A stretch of DNA of 6,120 nt from an uncultured Alphaproteobacteria bacterium (GTDB lineage Bacteria; Pseudomonadota; Alphaproteobacteria; Sphingomonadales; Sphingomonadaceae), in contig CAJAHV010000272.1 of the NCBI GenBank assembly GCA_903939555.1, positions 1 to 6,120 of the forward strand. Direction: 5' to 3'. The notes beneath the pieces are model-generated. The model worked only from the letters and a program-made list of their open reading frames with translations. It searched no databases and was not told the origin of the DNA. Positions 1 through 5,653 of this stretch are shown piece by piece (within the stretch, counting starts at the first letter, position 1; every line of letters starts with the position of its first letter). Position numbers and translations under genes: made by a program.

Positions 1-1124
1 TCCAGAGGTTGTCCGATGAGGAAATCCGCAAGCTCGACACGATCGACCAGCCGGTCACCGACCGCAGTGCCGCCGACCGGCGCACCAAGCGCAGCGCCTG
101 GGACATGAAGCTCGATGCCTTTCTCAAGGCCGAAGGCGCGCTGGTCTATGTCAAGCAATCCTATCGCGATGGCGGGCTTTTGCACGGTGAAGGCTATGGC
201 TACCGCCTCGATGACCAGCGTCAGGTGCCGGGGATCGAACTTGCCGCCGAGGATTATCGGCGGCTGGCACGGCTGGCCAAGACCAATGTTCCCGGTGCGT
301 CGGATCGAGTCACGCTCGAAATCGATTCGCGCGTCAAATTTTTCGCCGAGGACCCCAACGCCAACAACATCATAGCGGACCTTCCGGGCAGCGATGCCAA
401 GGCTGGCTATGTCATGGCCGGCGCGCACCTCGACAGTTGGGTGGCGGCTGATGGTGCCAATGACAATGGCGCCGGCAGCGTTGTTGTGATGGAAGCCGCG
501 CGCATCCTTGCCAGCCTGGGCGTCAAGCCGAAGCGCACCATTCGCTTTGCGCTGTGGAATGCCGAGGAACAGGGCCTGCTCGGCAGCCTTGCCTATATCG
601 ACCAGCATCTTGCCGCCCGGCCGCCGGAAACCGACCCTGAAAAACTCAAGGCTGGTGATTGGTCGGGCTGGCAGCGCCGCTATCCGGTGACCCCCAAGTC
701 CGATTACGGCGCGCTGGCCGCTTATTTCAACCTCGACAATGGCTCGGGCAAGATCCGCGGCATCTACGCCGAGGGCAATGCCGGGGTTGCGCCGATCTTC
801 CGCGAATGGCTGGCGCCCTTTGCGTCGATGGGCGCGACGGCAGTGGTGAACAGCCGCACCGGCGGCACCGACCATGTCTTCATGCAGTCGGTCGGGCTGC
901 CAGGGTATCAGTTCATCCAGGACCCGCTCGATTATGACAGCCGTGTCCACCACAGCAGCATCGACACTTTCGATCATATGAAGGCCGCCGATCTGCGCCA
1001 GGCAGCGGTAATCATGGCCAGCTTTTTGTGGAATGCCGCCAATCGCGCCGAGCCGCTGCCGCGGTTGGTGCCGACCAAGCCGGCCGAAACCAACCCGTTC
1101 GCCTATCCCGAACCCGAAGATTGA
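1..1124 (+). CDS. M28-family zinc metallopeptidase with PA-like domain, 5' end outside window
   Basis: This is a probable exported di-zinc aminopeptidase or carboxypeptidase of family M28. The frame is open to the left edge (codons from base 3), so the N-terminus and any signal peptide lie upstream. A TTG at base 9 could be mistaken for a start, but the sequence around it (QRLSDEEIRKLD) reads as the interior of the protein. Numbering from that TTG, residues about 35-125 look like a protease-associated (PA) insert. The catalytic domain follows, with the expected metal and catalytic residues: His140 in AHLDS, Asp152 in ANDNGAGS, the Glu186-Glu187 pair in AEEQGLLGS, Asp243 in FNLDNGSG, and His315 in HHSSIDTFDH. 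All five zinc ligand positions and the catalytic Glu appear intact, so the enzyme should be active. The exact substrate cannot be read from sequence. It lies 93 bases upstream of nuoA and seems functionally unrelated to complex I. Family assignment is firm. Confidence 0.93.
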   Translation, partial: QRLSDEEIRKLDTIDQPVTDRSAADRRTKRSAWDMKLDAFLKAEGALVYVKQSYRDGGLLHGEGYGYRLDDQRQVPGIELAAEDYRRLARLAKTNVPGASDRVTLEIDSRVKFFAEDPNANNIIADLPGSDAKAGYVMAGAHLDSWVAADGANDNGAGSVVVMEAARILASLGVKPKRTIRFALWNAEEQGLLGSLAYIDQHLAARPPETDPEKLKAGDWSGWQRRYPVTPKSDYGALAAYFNLDNGSGKIRGIYAEGNAGVAPIFREWLAPFASMGATAVVNSRTGGTDHVFMQSVGLPGYQFIQDPLDYDSRVHHSSIDTFDHMKAADLRQAAVIMASFLWNAANRAEPLPRLVPTKPAETNPFAYPEPED

Positions 1125-1147
1125 CGCGGGTGAGGCAGCAAGCGCCC

Positions 1148-1176
1148 TTGCCTGTCGGGTAGCCCCGGCATAGAAG
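1148..1176 (+). promoter_or_regulatory. Candidate promoter of the nuoA operon
   Basis: TTGCCT (1148-1153) and TAGAAG (1171-1176) are separated by 17 bases. Each matches four of six positions of the sigma-70 consensus. Transcription would start near 1183, giving a leader of about 35 bases before nuoA. The position between an unrelated gene and the first nuo gene fits. The match is by eye only. Confidence 0.4.
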
Positions 1177-1217
1177 GCGCGCGTTACGCGACCATCGTTT
1201 GAAAGCATTGCGCGCCC

Positions 1218-1595
1218 ATGTCCGGCATTGCCCACCACTATCTGCCGATCCTGCTGTTCTTTGCCGTGGGCATTGTGTTCGCCTTCATTTTTGTCGGCGC
1301 GCCGGTACTGGTGTCGAAGCTGGCGGGGACATCGAAGCCCGACACGGTCAAGCTGTCCGAATATGAAAGCGGTTTTCCGGCTTTTTCAGACAGCCGTGGC
1401 CAGTTCGACGTGCGCTTCTACCTTGTCGCCATCCTGTTCATCGTCTTCGATCTGGAAGCGGCATTTCTGTTTCCCTGGGCCGTGTCGTTGCACTGGAGCG
1501 GGCAGGCCGGTTGGTGGGCGATGATGGAATTTCTGGCCGAACTGGCGCTCGGTCTTGCTTATGCCTGGAAAGTCGGAGCGCTGGAGTGGGAGTGA
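1218..1595 (+). CDS. nuoA: NADH-quinone oxidoreductase subunit A
   Basis: NuoA (mitochondrial ND3 homologue) is an integral inner-membrane subunit of complex I beside the quinone channel. The 125 residues match the usual family length. Three hydrophobic segments are visible (about 8-33, 66-88 and 98-120). The loop after helix 1 carries the conserved LSEYESGFPAF stretch (about 47-56). Helix 2 contains the family signature FDVRFYLVAILFIVFDLEAAFLFPW, with acidic residues Asp78 and Glu80. The ATG start is supported by family length and by the N-terminal helix. No clear Shine-Dalgarno sequence precedes it; GAAAG at 1201-1205 is weak and distant. The loop has Ser51 where many alphaproteobacterial and mitochondrial homologues have Cys (YECG). 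The gene opens the operon, and its TGA overlaps the nuoB ATG by one base. Confidence 0.97.
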   Translation: MSGIAHHYLPILLFFAVGIVFAFIFVGAPVLVSKLAGTSKPDTVKLSEYESGFPAFSDSRGQFDVRFYLVAILFIVFDLEAAFLFPWAVSLHWSGQAGWWAMMEFLAELALGLAYAWKVGALEWE

Positions 1596-2146
1596 TGAGC
1601 GACAACAACGTGCCCGTGCTGACTGGCGGCCTGACGCTGCCGGCGACCAATCGCGATGCTTTTCTGGGTGATATCAGCCAGGAAGTCGCCGACAAGGGCT
1701 TTCTGGTCACCTCCACCGAGGATCTGTTCCATTGGGCGCGTACCGGCAGCCTGTGGTGGATGACCTTTGGCCTCGCCTGTTGCGCGGTCGAGATGATGCA
1801 CACCAACATGCCGCGTTATGATCTCGAGCGTTTCGGCGTCGCCCCGCGCGCCAGCCCGCGTCAGTCCGACGTGATGATCGTGGCGGGAACCTTGTGCAAC
1901 AAGATGGCGCCGGCGCTGCGCCGTGTTTACGACCAGATGGCCGAGCCGCGCTATGTCATCTCGATGGGCAGCTGCGCCAATGGCGGCGGCTATTATCATT
2001 ACAGCTATTCGGTGGTGCGTGGTTGCGATCGCATCGTGCCGGTCGATATCTATGTGCCCGGTTGCCCGCCGACCGCCGAGGCGCTGTTGTATGGCATCCT
2101 GGCCTTGCAGCGCAAAATCCGCCGTGTCGGGAGCTTCGAGCGATGA
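1595..2146 (+). CDS. nuoB: NADH-quinone oxidoreductase subunit B
   Basis: NuoB (PSST/NDUFS7 homologue) is the peripheral subunit that holds 4Fe-4S cluster N2, the last electron carrier before quinone. It has 183 residues. The four cluster ligands are visible: adjacent Cys62-Cys63 in GLACCAVEMM, Cys127 in SMGSCANGGG, and Cys157 in YVPGCPPTAEAL. The conserved blocks RYDLERFG and APRASPRQSDVMIVAGT lie between them. The ATG at 1595 is chosen over an in-frame upstream GTG-type start at 1511 because the upstream part lies inside nuoA and does not resemble NuoB. GGAG at 1583-1586 also sits about 8 bases before the ATG. The TGATG junction with nuoA indicates translational coupling. The protein packs against NuoD to form the quinone site. 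Confidence 0.98.
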   Translation: MSDNNVPVLTGGLTLPATNRDAFLGDISQEVADKGFLVTSTEDLFHWARTGSLWWMTFGLACCAVEMMHTNMPRYDLERFGVAPRASPRQSDVMIVAGTLCNKMAPALRRVYDQMAEPRYVISMGSCANGGGYYHYSYSVVRGCDRIVPVDIYVPGCPPTAEALLYGILALQRKIRRVGSFER

Positions 2147-2790
2147 GCACCGTCCCGGAACTGGGCCGCCACAGCTGGCCGGTGATGGCGTCGGTAGGCG
2201 GTATTGTCGACCATCTGCGCGCCCTGCTCGGCGATGCCGTGGTGGCGATTGTCGAACATGCCGGCGAAGTCGGCGTGACGGTCACCCGCGCCGGGCTGGT
2301 GGCGGCGATGACCGCGCTGCGCGATGACCAGGCGCTGCGGCTCAACCAATTGATCGATATTTGCGGGGTGGATTATCCCGATCGAATCGAGCGTTTCGAA
2401 ATCGTCTATCAACTGCTGTCGATGGCGAAGAACCTGCGCCTGCGCGTCAAGGTGAGCACCGATGCGCGCACTCCGGTGCCGTCACTGACCGGCGTGTGGC
2501 CGGTGGCCGGCTGGTACGAACGCGAAACCTGGGATTGCTATGGCGTGCTGTTCGACGGCAACCCCGATCTGCGCCGCATCCTCACCGATTATGGTTTCGA
2601 AGGCCATCCGTTCCGCAAGGATTTCCCGCTGACCGGCCATGTCGAACTGCGGTATTCCGAGGAACACAAGCGCGTCGTCTATGAGCCGGTGAAGCTGGCG
2701 CAGGACTTCCGCAGTTTCGATTTCCTCAGCCCGTGGGAGGGCACCGATTACGCCTTGCCGGGTGATGAAAAGGCGAAGAGCAATGGCTGA
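2143..2790 (+). CDS. nuoC: NADH-quinone oxidoreductase subunit C (30 kDa subunit)
   Basis: NuoC (NDUFS3 homologue) is a peripheral-arm subunit of the connecting module and has no cofactor. It has 215 residues and is separate from NuoD, not fused as in E. coli. The 30-kDa signature is intact: ERETWDCYGVLF at about 126-137 and GFEGHPFRKDFPLTG at 151-165. The C-terminal stretch YEPVKLAQDFRSFDF (180-194) is also typical of alphaproteobacterial forms. The ATG at 2143 overlaps the nuoB stop as ATGA, with GGGAG at 2129-2133 nine bases upstream. Longer in-frame starts upstream lie inside nuoB and encode no family sequence. The last eight bases overlap the start of nuoD. Confidence 0.97.
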   Translation: MSTVPELGRHSWPVMASVGGIVDHLRALLGDAVVAIVEHAGEVGVTVTRAGLVAAMTALRDDQALRLNQLIDICGVDYPDRIERFEIVYQLLSMAKNLRLRVKVSTDARTPVPSLTGVWPVAGWYERETWDCYGVLFDGNPDLRRILTDYGFEGHPFRKDFPLTGHVELRYSEEHKRVVYEPVKLAQDFRSFDFLSPWEGTDYALPGDEKAKSNG

Positions 2791-4030
2791 TCTTGCCCCC
2801 GCCGGTGCCGCATGGACGGCGCAGGATACCGACGATCTGTTGCCGCCGGTCAATCCGGCGAACAGCATCCAGAATTACATGATCAACTTCGGGCCGCAGC
2901 ATCCGGCGGCGCATGGTGTGCTGCGGCTGGTGATGGAGCTTGATGGCGAGATCATCGAGCGTTGCGACCCGCATATCGGCCTGCTCCACCGTGGCACCGA
3001 AAAGCTGATCGAGTACAAGACCTATCTTCAGGCGCTACCCTATATGGACCGCCTCGATTATGTCAGCCCGATGTGCATGGAGCACAGCTATGTGCTGGCC
3101 ATCGAGAAGCTGGCGGGCATCGAAGTGCCGCTGCGGGCCAAATATATCCGCACGATGTTTGCCGAGATTACCCGCGTTCTCAACCATATCCTCAACACCA
3201 CGACGCACGCGATGGACGTCGGCGCGATGACGCCGATCCTGTGGCTGTTCGAGGAACGCGAAAAGCTGATGGAGTTTTACGAGCGGGTGTCGGGTGCGCG
3301 CTTCCACGCCGCCTATTTCCGCCCCGGCGGCGTCCATCAGGATCTGCCCGACGGACTGATCGGCGACATCAAGGATTGGTGCGACGGCTTCGGCAAGGTG
3401 CTCGACGAAGTCCAGTCGCTGATCGCCGACAACCGCATCTTCAAGCAGCGCAATGTCGATATTGGCATCATCAGCAAGGACGATGCCGTGGCCTGGGGCT
3501 TTACCGGCCCGTGCATCCGCGCCTCGGGGGTTGCCTGGGATCTGCGCAAGAGCCAGCCCTATGACGCCTATGATCGGATGGATTTCAACGTCATCGTTTC
3601 GAACGACGGCGATTGCTATGCCCGCTTCATGGTCCGCATGGACGAGATGCGCGAATCGGTGAAGATCATCCGCCAGTGCGCCGCGCAGATGCCCGCCGGC
3701 CGTCACGCGACGCTTGACCGCAAGGTCTCGCCGCCGTCGCGCAGCGAAATGAAGCGTTCGATGGAAGCGCTGATCCACCATTTCAAACTGTATACCGAAG
3801 GCCTGCACGTGCCGGCCGGCGAAGCCTATGTCGCGACCGAAAGCCCCAAGGGCGAATTCGGCATCTTCATGGTCGCCGATGGCACCAACAAGCCATGGCG
3901 CTGCCATATCCGCGCCACCGGCATGGCGCACCTCCAGGCGATGGATTTCTTGTGCAAGGGGCACATGCTCGCCGATGCACCGGCGATCCTGGGCTCGCTG
4001 GATATCGTTTTCGGGGAAGTAGATCGGTGA
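2783..4030 (+). CDS. nuoD: NADH-quinone oxidoreductase subunit D (49 kDa subunit)
   Basis: NuoD (NDUFS2 homologue) is related to the large subunit of NiFe hydrogenases and forms most of the quinone-binding pocket with NuoB. It has 415 residues, a full-length size. Visible motifs include NFGPQHPAAHGVLR (35-48), PHIGLLHRGTEKLIEYKTY (63-81) and MDRLDYVSPM (88-97). The C-terminus ends in the family-typical LDIVFGEVDR. By alignment to the Thermus subunit, His44 and Tyr93 correspond to the two residues that bind the quinone headgroup. The ATG at 2783 gives the expected MADLAP N-terminus. Alternative starts at 2762 (GTG) and 2765 (ATG) would add seven or six residues (M)MKRRRA, and are less likely. 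The start overlaps nuoC by eight bases; AAAGG at 2769-2773 may serve as a ribosome site. The stop overlaps the next gene. Confidence 0.97.
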   Translation: MADLAPAGAAWTAQDTDDLLPPVNPANSIQNYMINFGPQHPAAHGVLRLVMELDGEIIERCDPHIGLLHRGTEKLIEYKTYLQALPYMDRLDYVSPMCMEHSYVLAIEKLAGIEVPLRAKYIRTMFAEITRVLNHILNTTTHAMDVGAMTPILWLFEEREKLMEFYERVSGARFHAAYFRPGGVHQDLPDGLIGDIKDWCDGFGKVLDEVQSLIADNRIFKQRNVDIGIISKDDAVAWGFTGPCIRASGVAWDLRKSQPYDAYDRMDFNVIVSNDGDCYARFMVRMDEMRESVKIIRQCAAQMPAGRHATLDRKVSPPSRSEMKRSMEALIHHFKLYTEGLHVPAGEAYVATESPKGEFGIFMVADGTNKPWRCHIRATGMAHLQAMDFLCKGHMLADAPAILGSLDIVFGEVDR

Positions 4031-4368
4031 CCGATGCGGACCGTCTCGGCCTCGTTGACGAGTTGATGGCGCGCTACAATGCGCAGGATGCCGCCGGCTA
4101 TGTGGCGCTGATGACCGAGGATGCCGTCGAGGCCGGGTATCGCGGCGCGGTCCTTCGCGAGGGCCGTGAGGGCGTGCGCAGCGGGCTTGCCGCGATGTTC
4201 GCCGAATTTCCGCAGAACCGCGCCGTCGTCCATGCCGCCTATGCGGTGGGTGACAAGGTCGTTCTGCACGAAGAGGTCTTTCGGTCCGACAGCACGCAGC
4301 CCTTCTTCGTCATCTCGATTTATTCCTTCGTCGGCGACAAGGTGGAGCGCGTCGAATTCGTGCGCTGA
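4027..4368 (+). CDS. SnoaL/NTF2-like small protein coupled to nuoD
   Basis: This gene encodes 113 residues and probably adopts the cone-shaped NTF2/SnoaL fold. Support comes from an N-terminal helix with YNAQDAAGYVALMTEDA (17-33), the usual pattern of this superfamily. A C-terminal strand pair follows, ending in FFVISIYSFVGDKVERVEFVR. The superfamily includes isomerases, hydrolases, polyketide cyclases and non-enzymatic binders, so the function cannot be read from the fold. The GTG at 4027 is chosen because it overlaps the nuoD stop as GTGA and has GGGGAAG at 4013-4019 about eight bases upstream. Any longer start would lie inside nuoD, and the next ATG at 4066 would cut the first helix. Coupling to nuoD means it should be made whenever NuoD is. 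A role in complex I assembly or quinone chemistry is speculation. No signal peptide or membrane segment is visible. Confidence 0.85.
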   Translation: MTDADRLGLVDELMARYNAQDAAGYVALMTEDAVEAGYRGAVLREGREGVRSGLAAMFAEFPQNRAVVHAAYAVGDKVVLHEEVFRSDSTQPFFVISIYSFVGDKVERVEFVR

Positions 4369-4398
4369 TGCGTCCTAACGGTATCAGTGCTGGACATC

Positions 4399-4428
4399 TT
4401 GCCTCGCTTTCGTAAGCTGCTAGATATT
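4399..4428 (+). promoter_or_regulatory. Weak candidate promoter before the 55-residue membrane protein
   Basis: TTGCCT (4399-4404) is followed after 18 bases by GATATT (4423-4428), each matching four of six consensus positions. The -35 hexamer is identical to the one proposed upstream of nuoA. It would give a leader of about 40 bases. The spacing is not ideal and the call is by eye. Read-through from the nuoABCD transcript could also express the gene. Confidence 0.25.
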
Positions 4429-4461
4429 CAGGATGCGTCGCAAAGTCGCAACGGGATTCGA

Positions 4462-4470
4462 GGGGAGAAG
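4462..4470 (+). promoter_or_regulatory. Strong ribosome binding site that fixes the start at 4474
   Basis: GGGGAGAAG is strongly purine-rich and holds a GGGGAG core six bases before the ATG at 4474. It is among the best ribosome sites in the window. It argues for the short 55-residue protein over an in-frame start at 4387, which has no such site. Confidence 0.7.
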
Positions 4471-4473
4471 AAC

Positions 4474-4641
4474 ATGTCGAACAAGGGCGGAGATGAAGCA
4501 GTCTGGTTCTCGGCGCTGTGTGCGGCCGTCGCCTATATGGCGCAGGCGAAATTCCCTTCGGTGGCCATGTCGGGCATTTTCCTCATTATGCTGATGTGGA
4601 CCTTCTGGAGCCTGCTCAAGATGATGATGAACCGCATGTAG
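4474..4641 (+). CDS. Small predicted membrane protein (55 aa), unknown function
   Basis: I do not recognise this family. The 55-residue product has a short polar N-terminus (MSNKGGDEA) and a hydrophobic stretch at about 10-22. A small break with Lys26-Phe-Pro follows, then a stronger hydrophobic helix at about 32-48 rich in Met, Leu and Trp. It ends in a basic tail (KMMMNRM). This fits one or two membrane-spanning helices. The very good ribosome site at 4462-4470, alphaproteobacterial-looking codon use and a strong terminator about 50 bases after the stop all support a real gene. It is 105 bases from the preceding gene, so it is less tightly linked than the nuo genes. It lies inside the complex I locus but nothing in its sequence shows a link to the complex. 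An in-frame start at 4387 would give 84 residues and is less likely. Confidence 0.65.
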   Translation: MSNKGGDEAVWFSALCAAVAYMAQAKFPSVAMSGIFLIMLMWTFWSLLKMMMNRM

Positions 4642-4657
4642 GCGGCGCGCCGCCTAC
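4638..4657 (+). repeat. Perfect 20-bp GC-rich palindrome over a stop codon
   Basis: The arms GTAGGCGGCG and CGCCGCCTAC are exact reverse complements with no spacer, so the whole 20 bases is self-complementary. It contains the TAG stop of the 55-residue gene (4639-4641). As RNA it would fold as a stem of about eight base pairs with a tight loop. No T-run follows, so it is not a standard intrinsic terminator on its own. It may stabilise the 3' end of the transcript or help the terminator just downstream. Confidence 0.7.
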
Positions 4658-4691
4658 CCCGGTGGGGCACGGCGGCACAAAATGACAAGCG

Positions 4692-4725
4692 GGCAGGGTG
4701 CCACGCCGGCGCCCTGCCTTTTTTT
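4692..4725 (+). terminator. Strong rho-independent terminator between the nuoD and nuoE sides
   Basis: The arms GGCAGGGTGCC (4692-4702) and GGCGCCCTGCC (4708-4718) pair over 11 positions with a single G-U wobble. They enclose a five-base loop and are followed directly by seven T residues (4719-4725). This is a textbook intrinsic terminator on the + strand. It would end transcripts that contain nuoABCD, the NTF2-like gene and the 55-residue gene. Confidence 0.92.
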
Positions 4726-4754
4726 GTCCGTGATTTTGCTGGCCGCAGCGTCGC

Positions 4755-4779
4755 ACCACGGCGATGCCGTCGGTTTTTT
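4755..4779 (+). terminator. Second, weaker terminator-like hairpin before nuoE
   Basis: ACGGC (4758-4762) pairs with GCCGT (4766-4770) across a three-base loop. ACC (4755-4757) extends the stem against GGT (4772-4774) past a bulged C. The T-run at 4774-4779 follows. The stem is short and bulged, so this is a possible back-up terminator only. Confidence 0.4.
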
Positions 4780-4799
4780 CGATGAAGCGCTATTCATCG
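4780..4799 (+). repeat. 7-bp inverted repeat upstream of nuoE, possible operator
   Basis: CGATGAA (4780-4786) and TTCATCG (4793-4799) are exact reverse complements separated by six bases (GCGCTA). The dyad overlaps the place where a -35 element would sit for the TATAGG at 4815, and it is near the size of a site for a dimeric regulator. No binding protein can be named from sequence. Confidence 0.4.
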
Positions 4800-4820
4800 C
4801 CGCTGCGGCTCATGTATAGG
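4793..4820 (+). promoter_or_regulatory. Candidate promoter for nuoE and downstream genes
   Basis: TATAGG (4815-4820) is a good -10 candidate followed by a GC-rich stretch. The best -35 partner is TTCATC (4793-4798) at 16 bases, which is poor (three of six), so activator help is possible. Transcription would begin near 4827, about 35 bases before the proposed nuoE start. The strong terminator upstream makes a promoter in this gap likely even though the motif is imperfect. Confidence 0.4.
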
Positions 4821-4862
4821 GCGAGCGATGCTGCCGTAGTTGATTGCTGGACCATTGTCGTG

Positions 4863-5468
4863 ATGCACACAGACGCCCCTGCCAAGGTTTTTGCTTGGAC
4901 GGACGAGAACGCCACCGAAGCGGCGCGCATCATCGCGCTCTACCCGCAAGGTCGCCAGGCATCTGCCGCCATGCCGCTGCTCTGGCTGGCACAGGGCCAG
5001 ATGGCCGAACAGACCGGTTCGGCCTGGCTACCGGTGCCGGTCATCGAATATGTCGCGGCCCAGCTCGGCATGCCGTATATCCGGCTCTACGAAGTCGCCA
5101 GCTTCTACACGATGTACAATCTCAAGCCGGTTGGTCGCTACCATGTCCAGGTTTGCGGCACGACCCCGTGCCAGCTGCGCGGATCCGATGACATCATGCA
5201 GGCCTGCAAGGACAAGGGGCTGAAAAAGGGCGCCAATACTGAGGACGGATTGTTTACCCTGTCCGAAGTCGAATGCCTCGGTGCCTGCGCCAACGCCCCG
5301 ATGGTGCAGATCAACGCCGATAATTACGAAGACCTGACCTATGCCAGCATGACGTCTATCCTCGAAGCACTGGCGCGCGGCGAAACGCCGGCAACCGGCA
5401 GCCAGATCGGCCGCACTGCGAGCTGCCCGGAAGGCGGCGCGACGACACTGATCGCGGTGCCGGCATGA
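4863..5468 (+). CDS. nuoE: NADH-quinone oxidoreductase subunit E (24 kDa subunit)
   Basis: NuoE (NDUFV2 homologue) is a thioredoxin-fold subunit of the NADH-dehydrogenase module and carries 2Fe-2S cluster N1a. With the ATG at 4863 it has 201 residues. An N-terminal helical part (about 10-90) contains WLPVPVIEYVAAQLGM and EVASFYTMYNLKPVGRYHV. The four cluster ligands are Cys98 and Cys103 in VCGTTPC, and Cys138 and Cys142 in ECLGAC. The C-terminal block ANAPMVQINADNYEDLT is typical. An in-frame start at 4764 would add 33 residues that do not look like NuoE and would overlap the proposed hairpin and promoter, so it is rejected. No clear ribosome site is seen; a GTG directly before the ATG (4860) cannot be excluded. 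The protein ends soon after the GGATTL motif and lacks the longer tail I recall in some alphaproteobacterial homologues. The stop overlaps the next ATG by four bases. Confidence 0.95.
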   Translation: MHTDAPAKVFAWTDENATEAARIIALYPQGRQASAAMPLLWLAQGQMAEQTGSAWLPVPVIEYVAAQLGMPYIRLYEVASFYTMYNLKPVGRYHVQVCGTTPCQLRGSDDIMQACKDKGLKKGANTEDGLFTLSEVECLGACANAPMVQINADNYEDLTYASMTSILEALARGETPATGSQIGRTASCPEGGATTLIAVPA

Positions 5469-5653
5469 CGCCGAAGATCGCCTACCAGATTGGCGTGGTC
5501 TTTCTGGTTTCGGCGCTTGCCGTTTTCGCTCTTTCGATCTGGCAATCCACCCATGGCACGCGATCGACAGGCCTGTCGTCGCTGGGCACGGTGCTGTTGA
5601 TCATGGGCATCGGCATCCGCATTCAAAGCCGCCGGGCTGGGATTAAATCATGA
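5465..5653 (+). CDS. Small two-helix membrane protein between nuoE and nuoF (62 aa)
   Basis: I do not recognise this protein by name. It has 62 residues with two hydrophobic segments (about 8-25 and 36-52). A polar loop with STHGTRSTG joins them, and the tail is basic and ends in RRAGIKS. The Lys4 start and Arg-rich end suggest both termini face the cytoplasm. The ATG overlaps the nuoE stop as ATGA, with no obvious ribosome site of its own, so translation is probably coupled to nuoE. Its stop overlaps the next gene in the same way. Placement within the NADH-module genes suggests co-expression with complex I. Any role in assembly or membrane anchoring is inference. Confidence 0.75.
   Translation: MTPKIAYQIGVVFLVSALAVFALSIWQSTHGTRSTGLSSLGTVLLIMGIGIRIQSRRAGIKS

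Noticed and set aside
9..20. TTG at base 9 as the start of the M28 peptidase
   Set aside because: The frame is open upstream, there is no signal peptide after it, and the local sequence looks internal to the protein.
1133..1153. Small hairpin (GCAAG / CTTGC with a CGCC loop) after the peptidase gene, as a terminator
   Set aside because: The stem is only five base pairs, has no T-run, and overlaps the proposed -35 of the nuoA promoter.
1438..1999. Open frames on the - strand opposite nuoA and nuoB
   Set aside because: They lie fully within genes with clear family motifs and show biased composition without recognisable domains.
3035..3964. Long open frame of about 309 codons on the - strand opposite nuoD
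   Set aside because: It is a shadow of nuoD caused by GC-biased third codon positions. The + strand encodes an unmistakable NuoD and the antisense product resembles no family.
4368..4415. 15-codon open frame starting on the ATG that overlaps the NTF2-like stop
   Set aside because: It is too short, has no supporting ribosome site and no recognisable features.
4387..4473. N-terminal extension of the 55-residue membrane protein
   Set aside because: The extra 29 residues start without a ribosome site, whereas a strong one sits just before 4474.
4764..4862. 33-residue N-terminal extension of NuoE
   Set aside because: The extension lacks NuoE character and overlaps the second hairpin, the dyad and the -10 candidate.
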